A program made the translations under genes and the position numbers. Source: a bacterium (GTDB lineage: Bacteria > Electryoneota > RPQS01). Taken from it: a stretch of 64,000 nucleotides of DNA. The notes beneath the pieces were generated by a model. The model was not told the DNA's origin. It saw only the letters and a program-made list of their open reading frames with translations, and made no database searches. The stretch covers positions 200,219 through 264,218 of the forward strand of contig JAHDVH010000002.1 in the NCBI GenBank assembly GCA_023382385.1. Reading direction: 5' to 3'. Shown piece after piece: positions 1 to 8,383 of this stretch. The stretch's first letter is position 1, and every line of letters starts with the position of its first letter.

Positions 1-285
1 CAACAGCACGCCCGGTTCGTGCACAGGGTCGAGTGTTCCCATTTGCACTTCGGTCACGGCACCGCTTTCCTCGTCCCGTACGAGTTCAACGGGCGGAGCG
101 TTCCACTCCAGCAGAATCCGGTCAGGTCGGATTTCCAGCACATTCAGCCCGGGCTTGACCTTCTGCGCCAAAGATTTGCCTGTAAACCCTGCATTCTTTT
201 GGGCATAGGTGAAGCCCTGCCAGACCAGCACGGCCAAACAGGTTAAGAGTATGATTTGTATTTTCTTAGACTTCACAGATGCCAT
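1..285 (-). CDS. Partial secreted protein of unknown function (N-terminal 95 residues)
   Basis: The frame is open from the window edge to an ATG at 285-283, so only the first 95 codons are visible. Residues 1-8 (MASVKSKK) are basic and 9-25 hydrophobic, followed by TYAQ, which looks like a cleavable signal peptide. The mature start is basic and runs into a segment ending GTLDPVHEPGVLL at the edge. That ending faintly resembles gingipain-type propeptides, which often carry a G-x-P-x-LP motif; this is speculation, since the rest is missing. A strong sigma70-like promoter lies upstream at 454-482. No closer ATG or good start exists upstream in frame. It could be another T9SS cargo, but the C-terminus is outside the window. 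Confidence 0.7.
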   Translation of the reverse strand, partial: MASVKSKKIQIILLTCLAVLVWQGFTYAQKNAGFTGKSLAQKVKPGLNVLEIRPDRILLEWNAPPVELVRDEESGAVTEVQMGTLDPVHEPGVLL

Positions 286-453
286 AGCAAGTGCAATAAA
301 CGAGAAATTCGCTAACCACCCCTCCGCTCCATGCATGCCTCAAACAGACCACTCCCGTTGCGGAACACGGCCTGACCAATCGCGAGGTTACATCGAACGG
401 AGAAAAGGTTAGCGAATTTTCGCTGTGGGACTCTCAATATCGATAGACTCACG

Positions 454-482
454 AGTATAGGTATCTTTTTCCAACATGTCAA
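454..482 (-). promoter_or_regulatory. Sigma70-type promoter for the leftward gene
   Basis: On the minus strand TTGACA (482-477) is followed by a 17-base spacer and TATACT (459-454). Perfect -35 and 5/6 -10 at ideal spacing. It points at the partial secreted-protein gene starting at 285, giving a leader of roughly 160 nt. Confidence 0.65.
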
Positions 483-618
483 GCAGATTTGGTCCCTTAA
501 CCGTAGTGTTTATGGGATAATGGGACCCGAACGGGCAGTCAGGGGATGCAGTGCAAATGCCGCACCTCATTTGACCCAGAGCGGGGGTGCGAATCGGCGG
601 CAAATCGGGGCGGTTGCC

Positions 619-647
619 TTGAAGTCCTGCATAAAATTCGCTATAAT
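619..647 (+). promoter_or_regulatory. Sigma70-type promoter of pgi
   Basis: TTGAAG (619-624), 17-base spacer, perfect TATAAT (642-647). The predicted transcript starts near 654 and pgi begins at 703 behind a GGAGGG ribosome site at 687-692. Confidence 0.7.
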
Positions 648-702
648 TCAAGTTCCGCAAACCTGATTTTTCTCGACTTGGCCATCGGAGGGCCAACCCG
701 GT

Positions 703-2067
703 ATGTCTCTGTCCCTGAACTTCAGTTACGCCCATTCTAAAAAGCTTGCCGGTCACGGCATTTCCAATGAGATGCTCAAGCCGACCATTGAGCGCACTTC
801 CAAGGCTCTGGAACACTTGCGCCGTGAGCGCGAGGCGGGTAAGCTCCCGTATCTCGATTTGCCGAACGATACCAAGACCCGCGACGCCTGCAAAGCGATG
901 GCGGCCAAGTTTGAAGGATTTGAGAACTTCTTTTTGTCCGGTATCGGCGGCAGCGCGCTCGGACCGAATGCGATATTCAATGCGCTGGCGCACCCGCTGC
1001 ATAACCTGCTCTCGCCGGCCAAGCGCAAGGGTCGTCCCCGTTTTTTTGTGCTGGACAATGTGGACCCCGTGCAAACGGATGCATTGCTGTCAGCTTGTAA
1101 ACCAGAAAAGACGGTCTACAATATCATTTCCAAGAGCGGTGCGACAGCGGAGACCGCCGCAGCCTCTCTGCTGATCATTGATCAGTTGAAAAAGCGTGTG
1201 GGCAGCGATTGGAAGAAGAACATCGTCTGCACGACGGATCCGCAAAGCGGGGATTTGCGCAAGCTCTGCAACGATGAAGGACTACAGACCTTGCCGCTGC
1301 ATCCGGGAGTGGGCGGTCGCTTTTCGGTTTTAACTCCGGTGGGGCTTTTCCCTTCATACGTGCTTGGTTTCGACGTGGAGGCGATGCTGGCCGGAGCGGC
1401 GGAGATGCGCGAGCGGTGTCTCGATAGCGACGTGCAGAAGAATCCTGCCGCGCAGATGGCGGCGCTGCTCTATCTGTTCGACAGCACGCAGCACAAAAAG
1501 ATGCACGTAATGATGGCCTATGCGAACGGGCTTTACGGGCTGGCGGACTGGTTCCGTCAGATTTGGGCGGAATCCCTCGGAAAGGAAACGGACAACGAAG
1601 GGCGCGTGGTCAATGTCGGTCCGACGCCATTGAAGGCTCTCGGTGCGACCGACCAACACAGTCAGGTGCAGCTGTATATCGAAGGGCCATACGATAAGGT
1701 CTTCCTCTTCCTCGAATGCAAAAAATTCGGCAAGCGGCTCAGACTGCCGGAGCTTTATTCCAATGTTTCGTCGTTGGGCTACTTGGGCGGCCAGACGATG
1801 AACAAACTCATCGCCGCGGAATTTGCGGCAACGCGTGAAGCGCTGGCGCAGCGCGGCCGCCCGTCCATCACGCTGACATTCCCCGAAATTGATGCACACG
1901 CAGTCGGCGAATTTTTCATGCTGTGGGAAATCGTCACGTCGCTGTCCGGCTCGCTCTATCGTATCAATCCTTACGACCAGCCGGGTGTGGAACTTGGCAA
2001 GGTTTTGACTTATGGCCTGATGGGCCGCGCAGGTTTCGAAGACAAGGCCAAGGGGATTAAGGTGTAA
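703..2067 (+). CDS. pgi: Glucose-6-phosphate isomerase
   Basis: Interconverts glucose 6-phosphate and fructose 6-phosphate in the cytoplasm (glycolysis/gluconeogenesis and supply of hexose phosphates for the surface-sugar genes elsewhere in the window). Family hallmarks are visible in order: FFLSGIGGSALGP near residue 75, the phosphate-binding-type ISKSGATAET near 145, GGRFSVLTPVGLFP near 205, and GATDQHSQVQLYIEGP near 315. The length of 454 residues fits the shorter bacterial isomerases rather than the 550-residue E. coli type. ATG at 703 is preceded by GGAGGG and by the promoter at 619-647. It heads a closely packed plus-strand run reaching 9886. Confidence 0.95.
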   Translation: MSLSLNFSYAHSKKLAGHGISNEMLKPTIERTSKALEHLRREREAGKLPYLDLPNDTKTRDACKAMAAKFEGFENFFLSGIGGSALGPNAIFNALAHPLHNLLSPAKRKGRPRFFVLDNVDPVQTDALLSACKPEKTVYNIISKSGATAETAAASLLIIDQLKKRVGSDWKKNIVCTTDPQSGDLRKLCNDEGLQTLPLHPGVGGRFSVLTPVGLFPSYVLGFDVEAMLAGAAEMRERCLDSDVQKNPAAQMAALLYLFDSTQHKKMHVMMAYANGLYGLADWFRQIWAESLGKETDNEGRVVNVGPTPLKALGATDQHSQVQLYIEGPYDKVFLFLECKKFGKRLRLPELYSNVSSLGYLGGQTMNKLIAAEFAATREALAQRGRPSITLTFPEIDAHAVGEFFMLWEIVTSLSGSLYRINPYDQPGVELGKVLTYGLMGRAGFEDKAKGIKV

Positions 2068-2083
2068 CCTCGAAGGAGGGACC

Positions 2084-2647
2084 ATGCGCGTCGCACTGCT
2101 TGGGCTGATTCTGATTTTCTCCGGTTGCGCGCATACTTTGGTGATTGAGAAGAGCTCGCCGCCGGAACGCTATCTGCAAGCGAATCACTTTCTGCACGAC
2201 AGGACGGCGACGGTGAAGTTGCGCACGGGGAGCGACCTGCGGGTGACCGATCTGCACATCGGAAGAGATACGACCGTTTTTTCGATTGACGGGCAGACGG
2301 ACAAAGTGCTGATGATGAACGAGCGGATTCGCGCGATTGCGACGCGCGACCGGGCCAATGCCCTGCGGAACGGTGCGCTCGCGGGAGGAATGGTGGGCAG
2401 CGTGGTCGGATTTTTCGTCGGTGCCTTGGTGGCAGCGATCGATCCTCAAGTTCGCTATAGTGAGCCGAGCGGGCTGCACGGCAAAGAAGAGAACGACCTG
2501 GCCGTCATCCTCGAAGGCGTGGGCATCGGCGCGGGTGTGGGAGCTTTTTCCGGCGGACTGCTGGGCAGTCAGCTGGCAGGTGTTCGTTGTGTTGAATATC
2601 ATTTGGACCCGAAGGACCCCCGAAGATGGGAATATTTGCCTCGATAA
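2084..2647 (+). CDS. Small lipoprotein with glycine-zipper segments
   Basis: The start ATG at 2084 sits behind GAAGGAGGG. Residues 1-15 form a lipoprotein signal (LLGLILIFSGC), with Cys15 the predicted lipidated residue. The middle (residues 35-80) is predicted beta-rich; residues 98-120 and 145-170 are Gly/Ala/Val-rich stretches with GxxxG-like spacing (GALAGGMVGSVVGFFVGAL), typical of glycine-zipper membrane-associated lipoproteins. The length is 187 residues. I do not recognise a characterised family. The last 22 bases overlap the next gene, implying co-expression with the peroxidase. Confidence 0.8.
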   Translation: MRVALLGLILIFSGCAHTLVIEKSSPPERYLQANHFLHDRTATVKLRTGSDLRVTDLHIGRDTTVFSIDGQTDKVLMMNERIRAIATRDRANALRNGALAGGMVGSVVGFFVGALVAAIDPQVRYSEPSGLHGKEENDLAVILEGVGIGAGVGAFSGGLLGSQLAGVRCVEYHLDPKDPRRWEYLPR

Positions 2648-3171
2648 TCATACTTCTGATGCCTTTGATCATGACCGCATCTGATCTCTCATCCATTCCG
2701 TTTCAGACGAATTCCGGCGATACGACGACTCTGGCAGCGTACAAAGGTCAGGTCGTGCTAATCGTCAATACGGCCAGTGAATGCGGACAAACTCCGCAAT
2801 ATGCGGGACTCGAGAAGCTTTACGAAACTTACAAGGAACGCGGCCTGACGGTGATTGCCTTCCCGTCCAACGACTTCGGAAAACAGGAGCCGGGTTCGAA
2901 TGAGGAAATCAAGGAATTCTGCACGACGAATTACGGCGTGACGTTTCCGTTGATGGCGAAGATTCCGGTGCTGGGCGAAGGCAAACATCCGCTCTACAAG
3001 TATCTGGTCGAGCATAGTGAGCCTGCGGAAGAGATACAGTGGAATTTTACGAAGTTCCTGCTCGATCGGAGCGGGAACGTCGCCGCAAGATTTCACTACA
3101 AAGTTAAGCCCGACGCGCCGGAAGTGATTGCCAAGATTGAAGAACTTCTGGGAGCCGCATCGTCGGAATGA
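2626..3171 (+). CDS. Glutathione peroxidase-family thiol peroxidase (cysteine type)
   Basis: Reduces hydroperoxides with thiols; in bacteria the family (BtuE/Gpx) usually works with thioredoxin. Visible motifs: VNTASECGQTPQY around residue 47 with the peroxidatic Cys, the second conserved block TVIAFPSNDFGKQEPG near 80, and the catalytic-tetrad block IQWNFTKFL near 140 (Trp and Asn). A hydrophobic N-terminus (MGIFASIIILLMPLIMTAS) looks like a signal peptide or anchor, so the enzyme is probably exported. The ATG at 2626 lies inside the end of the lipoprotein gene. The stop overlaps the next start as ATGA (3168-3171), so translation is likely coupled. Confidence 0.9.
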   Translation: MGIFASIIILLMPLIMTASDLSSIPFQTNSGDTTTLAAYKGQVVLIVNTASECGQTPQYAGLEKLYETYKERGLTVIAFPSNDFGKQEPGSNEEIKEFCTTNYGVTFPLMAKIPVLGEGKHPLYKYLVEHSEPAEEIQWNFTKFLLDRSGNVAARFHYKVKPDAPEVIAKIEELLGAASSE

Positions 3172-4649
3172 ATCGGAACACAGTGTTTCGACCGGCGGCG
3201 GACCGCTATCTGCCGACGGTCTTCGCGCTCGCTTCGGCAGCCGTCATATTGGTCGTGACTCAGACGTGGGGAATCACTGTTCTGCGCGAGCAGTTTGCGT
3301 TTCTTCAGACTGCCCGCGCGTTGTCGGGCGGCGCTTCGTTTGATTTCTTTGGGACTCCCGCTCCGGCCGGGCCGCTGTGGCCGCTGTTGTTATCGGTTTT
3401 TGCGCGACGTGGCATTGAGTTGGAACTCGCGGCGCGACTCTGGCAGGCAGCGATGGCCGCGCTGCTGGTCTATGTGGTTACACGCTTTTATTTGCGGCAC
3501 ATTCGCTCGCGTGCGGTGGTCGCGGGAGCGGTCATGGCCTTTGCCTGCGGCGTGCTGCTGTTGTCCGAAGCGTTTGCCGTTTCGCCGCTTCTGACGTCGT
3601 TGCTGCTGCTTACGTGCGGGACGCTGGCTTTGGCGCGGTTCCTTTACAATGAAGGCGTCTTTGCGTTCATCTGCTCAGCATTGTTGTTTGGCGCGGCGGC
3701 TTTGCTCTGGATTCCGGCGACGGTGCTTGCACTCGGCGCAGCCTTTGCGATTTTGCTTGGCGGACGCGGTGTGCTGGCGCGGCGTTTTTCGGGAGTGGTG
3801 TTCTTCGCGGCAATCGCGGTGGCACCGGCAGCGTTGGTGTGGATTGCTACGGGACTTCCCAAGCTAACCTTTGACATTTTTGCTTTACGTGAAGCACTTG
3901 AAAGCATTTCGGCGTTCGCATTGATTGCCGGTTGGCCGTTGTGGTTACGCGCGGGCCTGACCGTGCTGTTGTTCGGCGGTCTGCTGTATGTCTATCTCTC
4001 CACGCGCGGCCCGGCGGGTATCGGCCCCGCACTGAAACGACGTGAGCTGCAAGTCTGGGTTCTCTTGAGCTATGTCTGGCTCGCGCACTTGTTGTTGTTT
4101 CCGACGGCCAATACCTTTGTGCCGCTACTCCCATGTTTGATTATCTGGCCCGCGCTGGGTATTGACAGTTTTCGCGATTTCAATCCGTTCAGCTCACTGC
4201 TGCACGGGCGCGGAGCGAAACTTGCGGCGGGACTCTGCGTCGTGCTGTTGCTTGCTCCGCTGTGGCAGACGGTGCTTGCGGGATTGAAACAGTTTCAAGC
4301 AGGAGACGGGTTGCGCGGATTTGCATGGCAGACCGCTCCGCTGTTTCAGGAGCTGCGGGCGTCGGACGGGCAGTTGCTGTATACCGATGCACCTGAGATG
4401 CTTCGCTATATCACGGGGCGAGAGGCGACGGCACTTCCAGCGGATTTGCGGACGCTCAACTTGAGTGAAGGCCGCATTGTGATTCTTGGAGATTCCTGCC
4501 CGCAAGGGCTTTGTCAGGGCGACTCTACGTCGCATCCAACTCTGTCTTTCGCACCGGCACTGACCACACGCGAAGGCATGCTCTACGACATCCGGTTCCG
4601 TCCTCCCGAACCCGCCTTGACGGTCTCGGACACTCTCACAGTTCCGTAA
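3168..4649 (+). CDS. Polytopic membrane protein, probable GT-C type glycosyltransferase
   Basis: A 493-residue protein with about ten hydrophobic helices, starting near residue 15 and ending near 380, then a soluble C-terminal domain of about 100 residues. The layout (first helix, a loop containing FFGTPAPAGPLWPLL, then many helices) is like GT39/ArnT-type transferases that use lipid-linked sugars, where a PxxP-containing first loop carries the catalytic acid; I do not see a clear Asp/Glu there, so the assignment is by architecture only. The start ATG overlaps the peroxidase stop as ATGA. Neighbours include a GT2 transferase at 5938, consistent with surface glycan work. It could also be a hypothetical membrane protein without enzymatic activity. 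Confidence 0.7.
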   Translation: MNRNTVFRPAADRYLPTVFALASAAVILVVTQTWGITVLREQFAFLQTARALSGGASFDFFGTPAPAGPLWPLLLSVFARRGIELELAARLWQAAMAALLVYVVTRFYLRHIRSRAVVAGAVMAFACGVLLLSEAFAVSPLLTSLLLLTCGTLALARFLYNEGVFAFICSALLFGAAALLWIPATVLALGAAFAILLGGRGVLARRFSGVVFFAAIAVAPAALVWIATGLPKLTFDIFALREALESISAFALIAGWPLWLRAGLTVLLFGGLLYVYLSTRGPAGIGPALKRRELQVWVLLSYVWLAHLLLFPTANTFVPLLPCLIIWPALGIDSFRDFNPFSSLLHGRGAKLAAGLCVVLLLAPLWQTVLAGLKQFQAGDGLRGFAWQTAPLFQELRASDGQLLYTDAPEMLRYITGREATALPADLRTLNLSEGRIVILGDSCPQGLCQGDSTSHPTLSFAPALTTREGMLYDIRFRPPEPALTVSDTLTVP

Positions 4650-4676
4650 CATACTTTCCCTACTTTTTTGCAAATC

Positions 4677-5933
4677 ATGAAACTGCTGCACTTCATTGTC
4701 GCATTGTTGCTGTTGTGTGCTTCGGCGTTCGCGCAAGCGACACAACCCGACGCCTCAGTCGGCACACGTCCGGGCGCGTTTTCGCCGCGGTCGCTGGGTC
4801 TGGGTCACACGTTTGTCACCAACCAGTTGGGTTCAGCCGCGCTGATGGGCAATCCGGCGACTCTCGCTCATCAGACCTCGCGCTGGCACATCGGATTGTC
4901 GGCGGACCTGTCGCGCGTCAAGGAAACGCGTTCATATCCGTTTTACGACGCGTTCGACGGTGTGCTCGGCTACAACAACTACGCGTTGAACGACCACCTC
5001 TATTCCAAGCTTGACGGCGGCGCATCGTATCTGCTCAAGCAGGATCAGCTCGATGTCATGGTGCTGTCGGCGGGAACATATTCGGCGTATCAGTTTCAAT
5101 ACACGTATCACGAAGAGGTGAGAAACCGCTTCACGTCCGGCGGCGTGCAGGACTTGATACTGGGGAAGAACCTTTTGGAGGTGGACGGCGACTTGCGCGC
5201 GTTCGCCTTTGGCGCGGCGGCAGCTCAGGGGAAGATGGCGATGGGCTTCAGTCTGGCTTTCTTGACGGGTGACTGGGGCTACGTCAATGGAGTGTATTAC
5301 GCGAGCGAAGATTCGGCAGATCAGGTTTATCGTGCGGATTACTCACCGGACGGGACTCCGGCGGATTTGAATTTTGGAGCGACTTACGATTTGAACGAGC
5401 GGGTGCGATTCGGCGCACGCGCGCTGTTCCCGACGGGCAAGATGAAGTACGAGTTTACGGCGACGAACAGCGTCGGAGATTCGACGACGCGGGTGAAGGG
5501 GACCTCGAGTGCGAAGTATCCGTCGCACATCGCGGCGGGCGTGCAGTATCGTCCGCGCAACGAATACCGTCCGTTGATTTACGGAGAGGCGGAGATTCAC
5601 ACTTACAGCGAAGTCGCAGAGGGGTTTGACGACGTGATCGAGTTTCGCGCAGGCGCAGAGCAGCAGATAGTTCCCGGGACTCCGGCGAGATTCGGAATTG
5701 TCTACGCGACATCGCCGACGGACAAGGATCGCGCGACGACGCTGTTTACGGCGGGAGTGGGTTTCGTGCTGCGCCGGATGCACGCGGATTTCGGTTTGGA
5801 GTTCGGCGAGATGAACTACTCGTCCGACGATCTCTTCCCGCAATCGCTGTATGGCGGCGTGAACCGCAGCGACCGCGATCGCGTGGAGACGGCGCTGTTT
5901 CGCGGCATGCTTTCGCTGAGCTGGGAACTCTGA
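4677..5933 (+). CDS. PorV/FadL-like outer-membrane beta-barrel protein
   Basis: Starting from ATG 4677 the protein opens with a clean signal peptide (MKLLHFIVALLLLCASAFAQ); a TTG nine bases earlier is possible but adds nothing. After it comes SPRSLGLGHTFVTN followed by GSAALMGNPATLA, the start block seen in UPF0164/PorV/FadL-like barrels. The remaining 350 residues alternate polar and aromatic residues as expected for a barrel, ending in MLSLSWEL. PorV is the T9SS shuttle and attachment component, but this protein could equally be a general porin-like member of the family. It lies in the same tight run as the sugar-transferase genes. Confidence 0.75.
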   Translation: MKLLHFIVALLLLCASAFAQATQPDASVGTRPGAFSPRSLGLGHTFVTNQLGSAALMGNPATLAHQTSRWHIGLSADLSRVKETRSYPFYDAFDGVLGYNNYALNDHLYSKLDGGASYLLKQDQLDVMVLSAGTYSAYQFQYTYHEEVRNRFTSGGVQDLILGKNLLEVDGDLRAFAFGAAAAQGKMAMGFSLAFLTGDWGYVNGVYYASEDSADQVYRADYSPDGTPADLNFGATYDLNERVRFGARALFPTGKMKYEFTATNSVGDSTTRVKGTSSAKYPSHIAAGVQYRPRNEYRPLIYGEAEIHTYSEVAEGFDDVIEFRAGAEQQIVPGTPARFGIVYATSPTDKDRATTLFTAGVGFVLRRMHADFGLEFGEMNYSSDDLFPQSLYGGVNRSDRDRVETALFRGMLSLSWEL

Positions 5934-5937
5934 TCGC

Positions 5938-6729
5938 GTGACGCCGTTGCTGACGGTGGGGCTTCCGATTTACAACGCGGAGGCCTATCTTACGGAATGC
6001 CTGCAGTCTATCAAGACGCAGACACTCAAAGAATTCGAAGTGATTGCGATACTGGATTGCCCGACCGACAAGTCGGCGGAGATTCTCCGGCAGCACGCGG
6101 ATTCACGGTTCAGGATACTCGAGAACGAACGGAATCTCGGCACTGCACGAACGATTAACCGGATTATCGAACTCAGCTCGACGGAGCTGCTCGCGCGGAT
6201 GGACTCGGACGACGTCATGTTTCCCGAGCGTCTGCAGCGGCAGTTCGATTATTTGAACGAGCATCCTGAAATCGCGGCGGTCGGGAGTTATTTCAACAAG
6301 ATTGACGAGCGGAGCAGGGAAATCGAGAGTCCTTTTGTGTTTCCTGTGACGCCGGACGAGATTCGCGAGAGGTTTCGGGAGTATGTGTGTTTTCAACACG
6401 GTGCGGCGACGTTTCGGCTCGCTCCGCTGCGCGCGGTCGGTGGATTTGACCACACGCTTGCGGAAGACCTGTATGTCACGCTGAAGCTGTTAGCCGGCGG
6501 GTATCAGCTGGCGAATATTCCCGAGCCGCTGCTCAGCTATCGCATACACAGTCAATCCATAACTTTTGCAGCGGAAGAGGCGACACTTCGCGCCGCGGAT
6601 GAAGCATACCGGATTTACGGGCCGAAGATTTGGGGTGAACGTGCGCCGGATTATGTCGGGGGACGAACCCGCTTGCAGCGATTGAGGCGCCGCATGAAGA
6701 GAAATCTATCAAGAATGTTTACGAAATGA
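5938..6729 (+). CDS. Family 2 glycosyltransferase
   Basis: Transfers a nucleotide-activated sugar on the cytoplasmic side of the membrane; acceptor unknown. The N-terminus reads LLTVGLPIYNAEAYLTECL, the classic GT2 opening. NLGTARTINR near 65 and ARMDSDDVMFPERL near 85 supply the DxD-type metal and nucleotide site. GGFDHTLAEDLYVTLKL near 170 has the ED catalytic-base region. It is 263 residues long, short for the family but complete. The start is GTG at 5938, four bases after the barrel gene. The stop overlaps the next start as ATGA. Confidence 0.9.
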   Translation: MTPLLTVGLPIYNAEAYLTECLQSIKTQTLKEFEVIAILDCPTDKSAEILRQHADSRFRILENERNLGTARTINRIIELSSTELLARMDSDDVMFPERLQRQFDYLNEHPEIAAVGSYFNKIDERSREIESPFVFPVTPDEIRERFREYVCFQHGAATFRLAPLRAVGGFDHTLAEDLYVTLKLLAGGYQLANIPEPLLSYRIHSQSITFAAEEATLRAADEAYRIYGPKIWGERAPDYVGGRTRLQRLRRRMKRNLSRMFTK

Positions 6730-8342
6730 AGAATTGCCTAATTGTCCTGATTCTGATGGTTTGCGCTGTCTCCGCACGGAGCGGGGAAACGTATTCGCTG
6801 GTCATCTGCAATACGAACGACGTGCACGGCGGAGTGGATTCATCGGAAGCATCTTTTATGAATCCCGAGTTTCCGCCCGCATTGGGCGGCGGCGCGTCGC
6901 TGGCGACTTTGGTCAAGCGGATGCGTGCGTATGCCGCGGAACAGGGCAAGGGGTTCCTGTTGCTGGACACGGGCGATATTTTTCAGGGGACGCTGGTCGG
7001 GACGAAGAGCGAAGGCACGGCGGTGATGCGTTTCATGAATGAAGTGAAGTATGACGCGTGGGTGCTCGGCAATCACGAGTTCGATTTAGGCAGAGACGTC
7101 TGCGAACGGTTGATCGCGCAGGCGGAATTCCCCACGTTGTCGTCCAACATCTTCGAGATTGCGGGCAACGATACGCAGCTATACGTCCAGCCGTATCTGA
7201 TCAAGGAATACGGTCCGTTGAAGGTGGGAATTGTGGGGATTACGACGAGCGGGACGCAGCGCGCGAGTTTTGAGGGAAATGTGCGCGATCTCTACTTTGC
7301 GCCAGAAGTGACGTCGCTGGCGGCCTATCGCGACACGTTGCTGAACAAAGGCTGCAACGTGATAATTGCCGCGTGCCATTTAGGGTTGCCGTTCGACCGC
7401 TGGGAAGCTTGGGACGAACTCGAAAGAAAGGCGGCGCAGGGATGGAAGTCGGATTACACGCGCAACGCGTTTGAGTTGGCGCGGCGCGTGCCGGGAATAG
7501 ATGTGTTGTTTGCGGGAGACATTCACGTAGGCTATGTGGAGCCGTGGGTGGATCCGGTGACGCACACACCGTGTTTTCAGGGTTACGGACGCGGCACGAA
7601 TTTAATGTGCGTCGAATTCGAGTTTGACGTCGCGACGGGCCAGCTTTTGGGCTGGAAGAATTTTGCCGACGAGAGCACGTTGATCACACTGTTTTCGGAT
7701 CAGTTTCCGCGCGACCGTGCGATCGCGGAGTGCATAGATACAGTGGTGGCGCGAGTTGAAGTCGGATTCAACGAGAAGATCGGCGAATCGGAGCAGCCGA
7801 TTACACGTATCGGTGAAGGCGAGTCGGCGATGGGGAATCTGGTGAGCGACGCGATGCTGTGGCGGTTGCGGGGGGATATCGCACTGACCAACAAGGGGGG
7901 GGTGCGGACAGATTTGCCGGCGGGAAACATCACGCCGCAGGACGTGTTCAATGTCCTGCCGTTTGACAACACGCTCGGATCGGTGGAAGTGACGGGCGCA
8001 TTCATCAAAGATTTGCTCGAGGATAAGGTAGCCTACGGCGGGAGTGGGCTCTACGTGGCGGGGATGCGCGTGAAAATAGACCGTTCGCGCGAGCGCGGAA
8101 GTCGGGTGATTTCACTGGAGATTGGCGGGAAGCCGTATGTCGCGGAGCAGAGCTACCGGCTGGTGACGACGGATTATTTATTGGAAGGCAACTCGGGGAT
8201 GGAGAAGCTCGCGGCGCTGCGCAGTCAGGCGGCGGTTGAATCGGGCATCTACATGCGCGAGGCTGTTATTGAATATATCAAGTCGCATTCTCCGCTGCGT
8301 CCGGTATTGGACGGCCGCTGGCAGTTTGTGGACAGAAGTTGA
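6726..8342 (+). CDS. Periplasmic 5'-nucleotidase (UshA-like metallophosphatase)
   Basis: Hydrolyses nucleotides or nucleotide sugars in the periplasm. A signal peptide (residues 1-20) is followed by the calcineurin-like dimetal motifs in order: NTNDVHG near 29, LLDTGDIFQGT near 78, LGNHEFDLG near 112, AACHLG near 216, and FAGDIHVGY near 264. The C-terminal half carries the 5'-nucleotidase substrate domain, with SAMGNLVSDAM near 367, ALTNKGGVR near 387 and LPFDNTLGSVEVTG near 413, and a late YRLVTTDYLLEGN. The length of 538 residues is normal for the family. Start and upstream stop overlap (ATGA). Confidence 0.9.
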   Translation: MKNCLIVLILMVCAVSARSGETYSLVICNTNDVHGGVDSSEASFMNPEFPPALGGGASLATLVKRMRAYAAEQGKGFLLLDTGDIFQGTLVGTKSEGTAVMRFMNEVKYDAWVLGNHEFDLGRDVCERLIAQAEFPTLSSNIFEIAGNDTQLYVQPYLIKEYGPLKVGIVGITTSGTQRASFEGNVRDLYFAPEVTSLAAYRDTLLNKGCNVIIAACHLGLPFDRWEAWDELERKAAQGWKSDYTRNAFELARRVPGIDVLFAGDIHVGYVEPWVDPVTHTPCFQGYGRGTNLMCVEFEFDVATGQLLGWKNFADESTLITLFSDQFPRDRAIAECIDTVVARVEVGFNEKIGESEQPITRIGEGESAMGNLVSDAMLWRLRGDIALTNKGGVRTDLPAGNITPQDVFNVLPFDNTLGSVEVTGAFIKDLLEDKVAYGGSGLYVAGMRVKIDRSRERGSRVISLEIGGKPYVAEQSYRLVTTDYLLEGNSGMEKLAALRSQAAVESGIYMREAVIEYIKSHSPLRPVLDGRWQFVDRS

Positions 8343-8383
8343 CGAATTTCATTTCAATTCAGAATAGACTCAGGAGACTGGAC

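Larger units (their letters stand above)
286..702. other. Divergent intergenic region upstream of pgi
   Basis: These 417 bases separate the leftward secreted-protein gene from pgi. They hold two back-to-back sigma70-type promoters (454-482 on minus, 619-647 on plus). I see no convincing coding sequence; open frames here lack ribosome sites and family resemblance. The part between 300 and 450 shows nothing recognisable. Confidence 0.6.

Noticed and set aside
409-1174. Open frames on both strands overlapping pgi
   Set aside because: They are alternative-frame shadows of pgi, which has a full family match, ribosome site and promoter.
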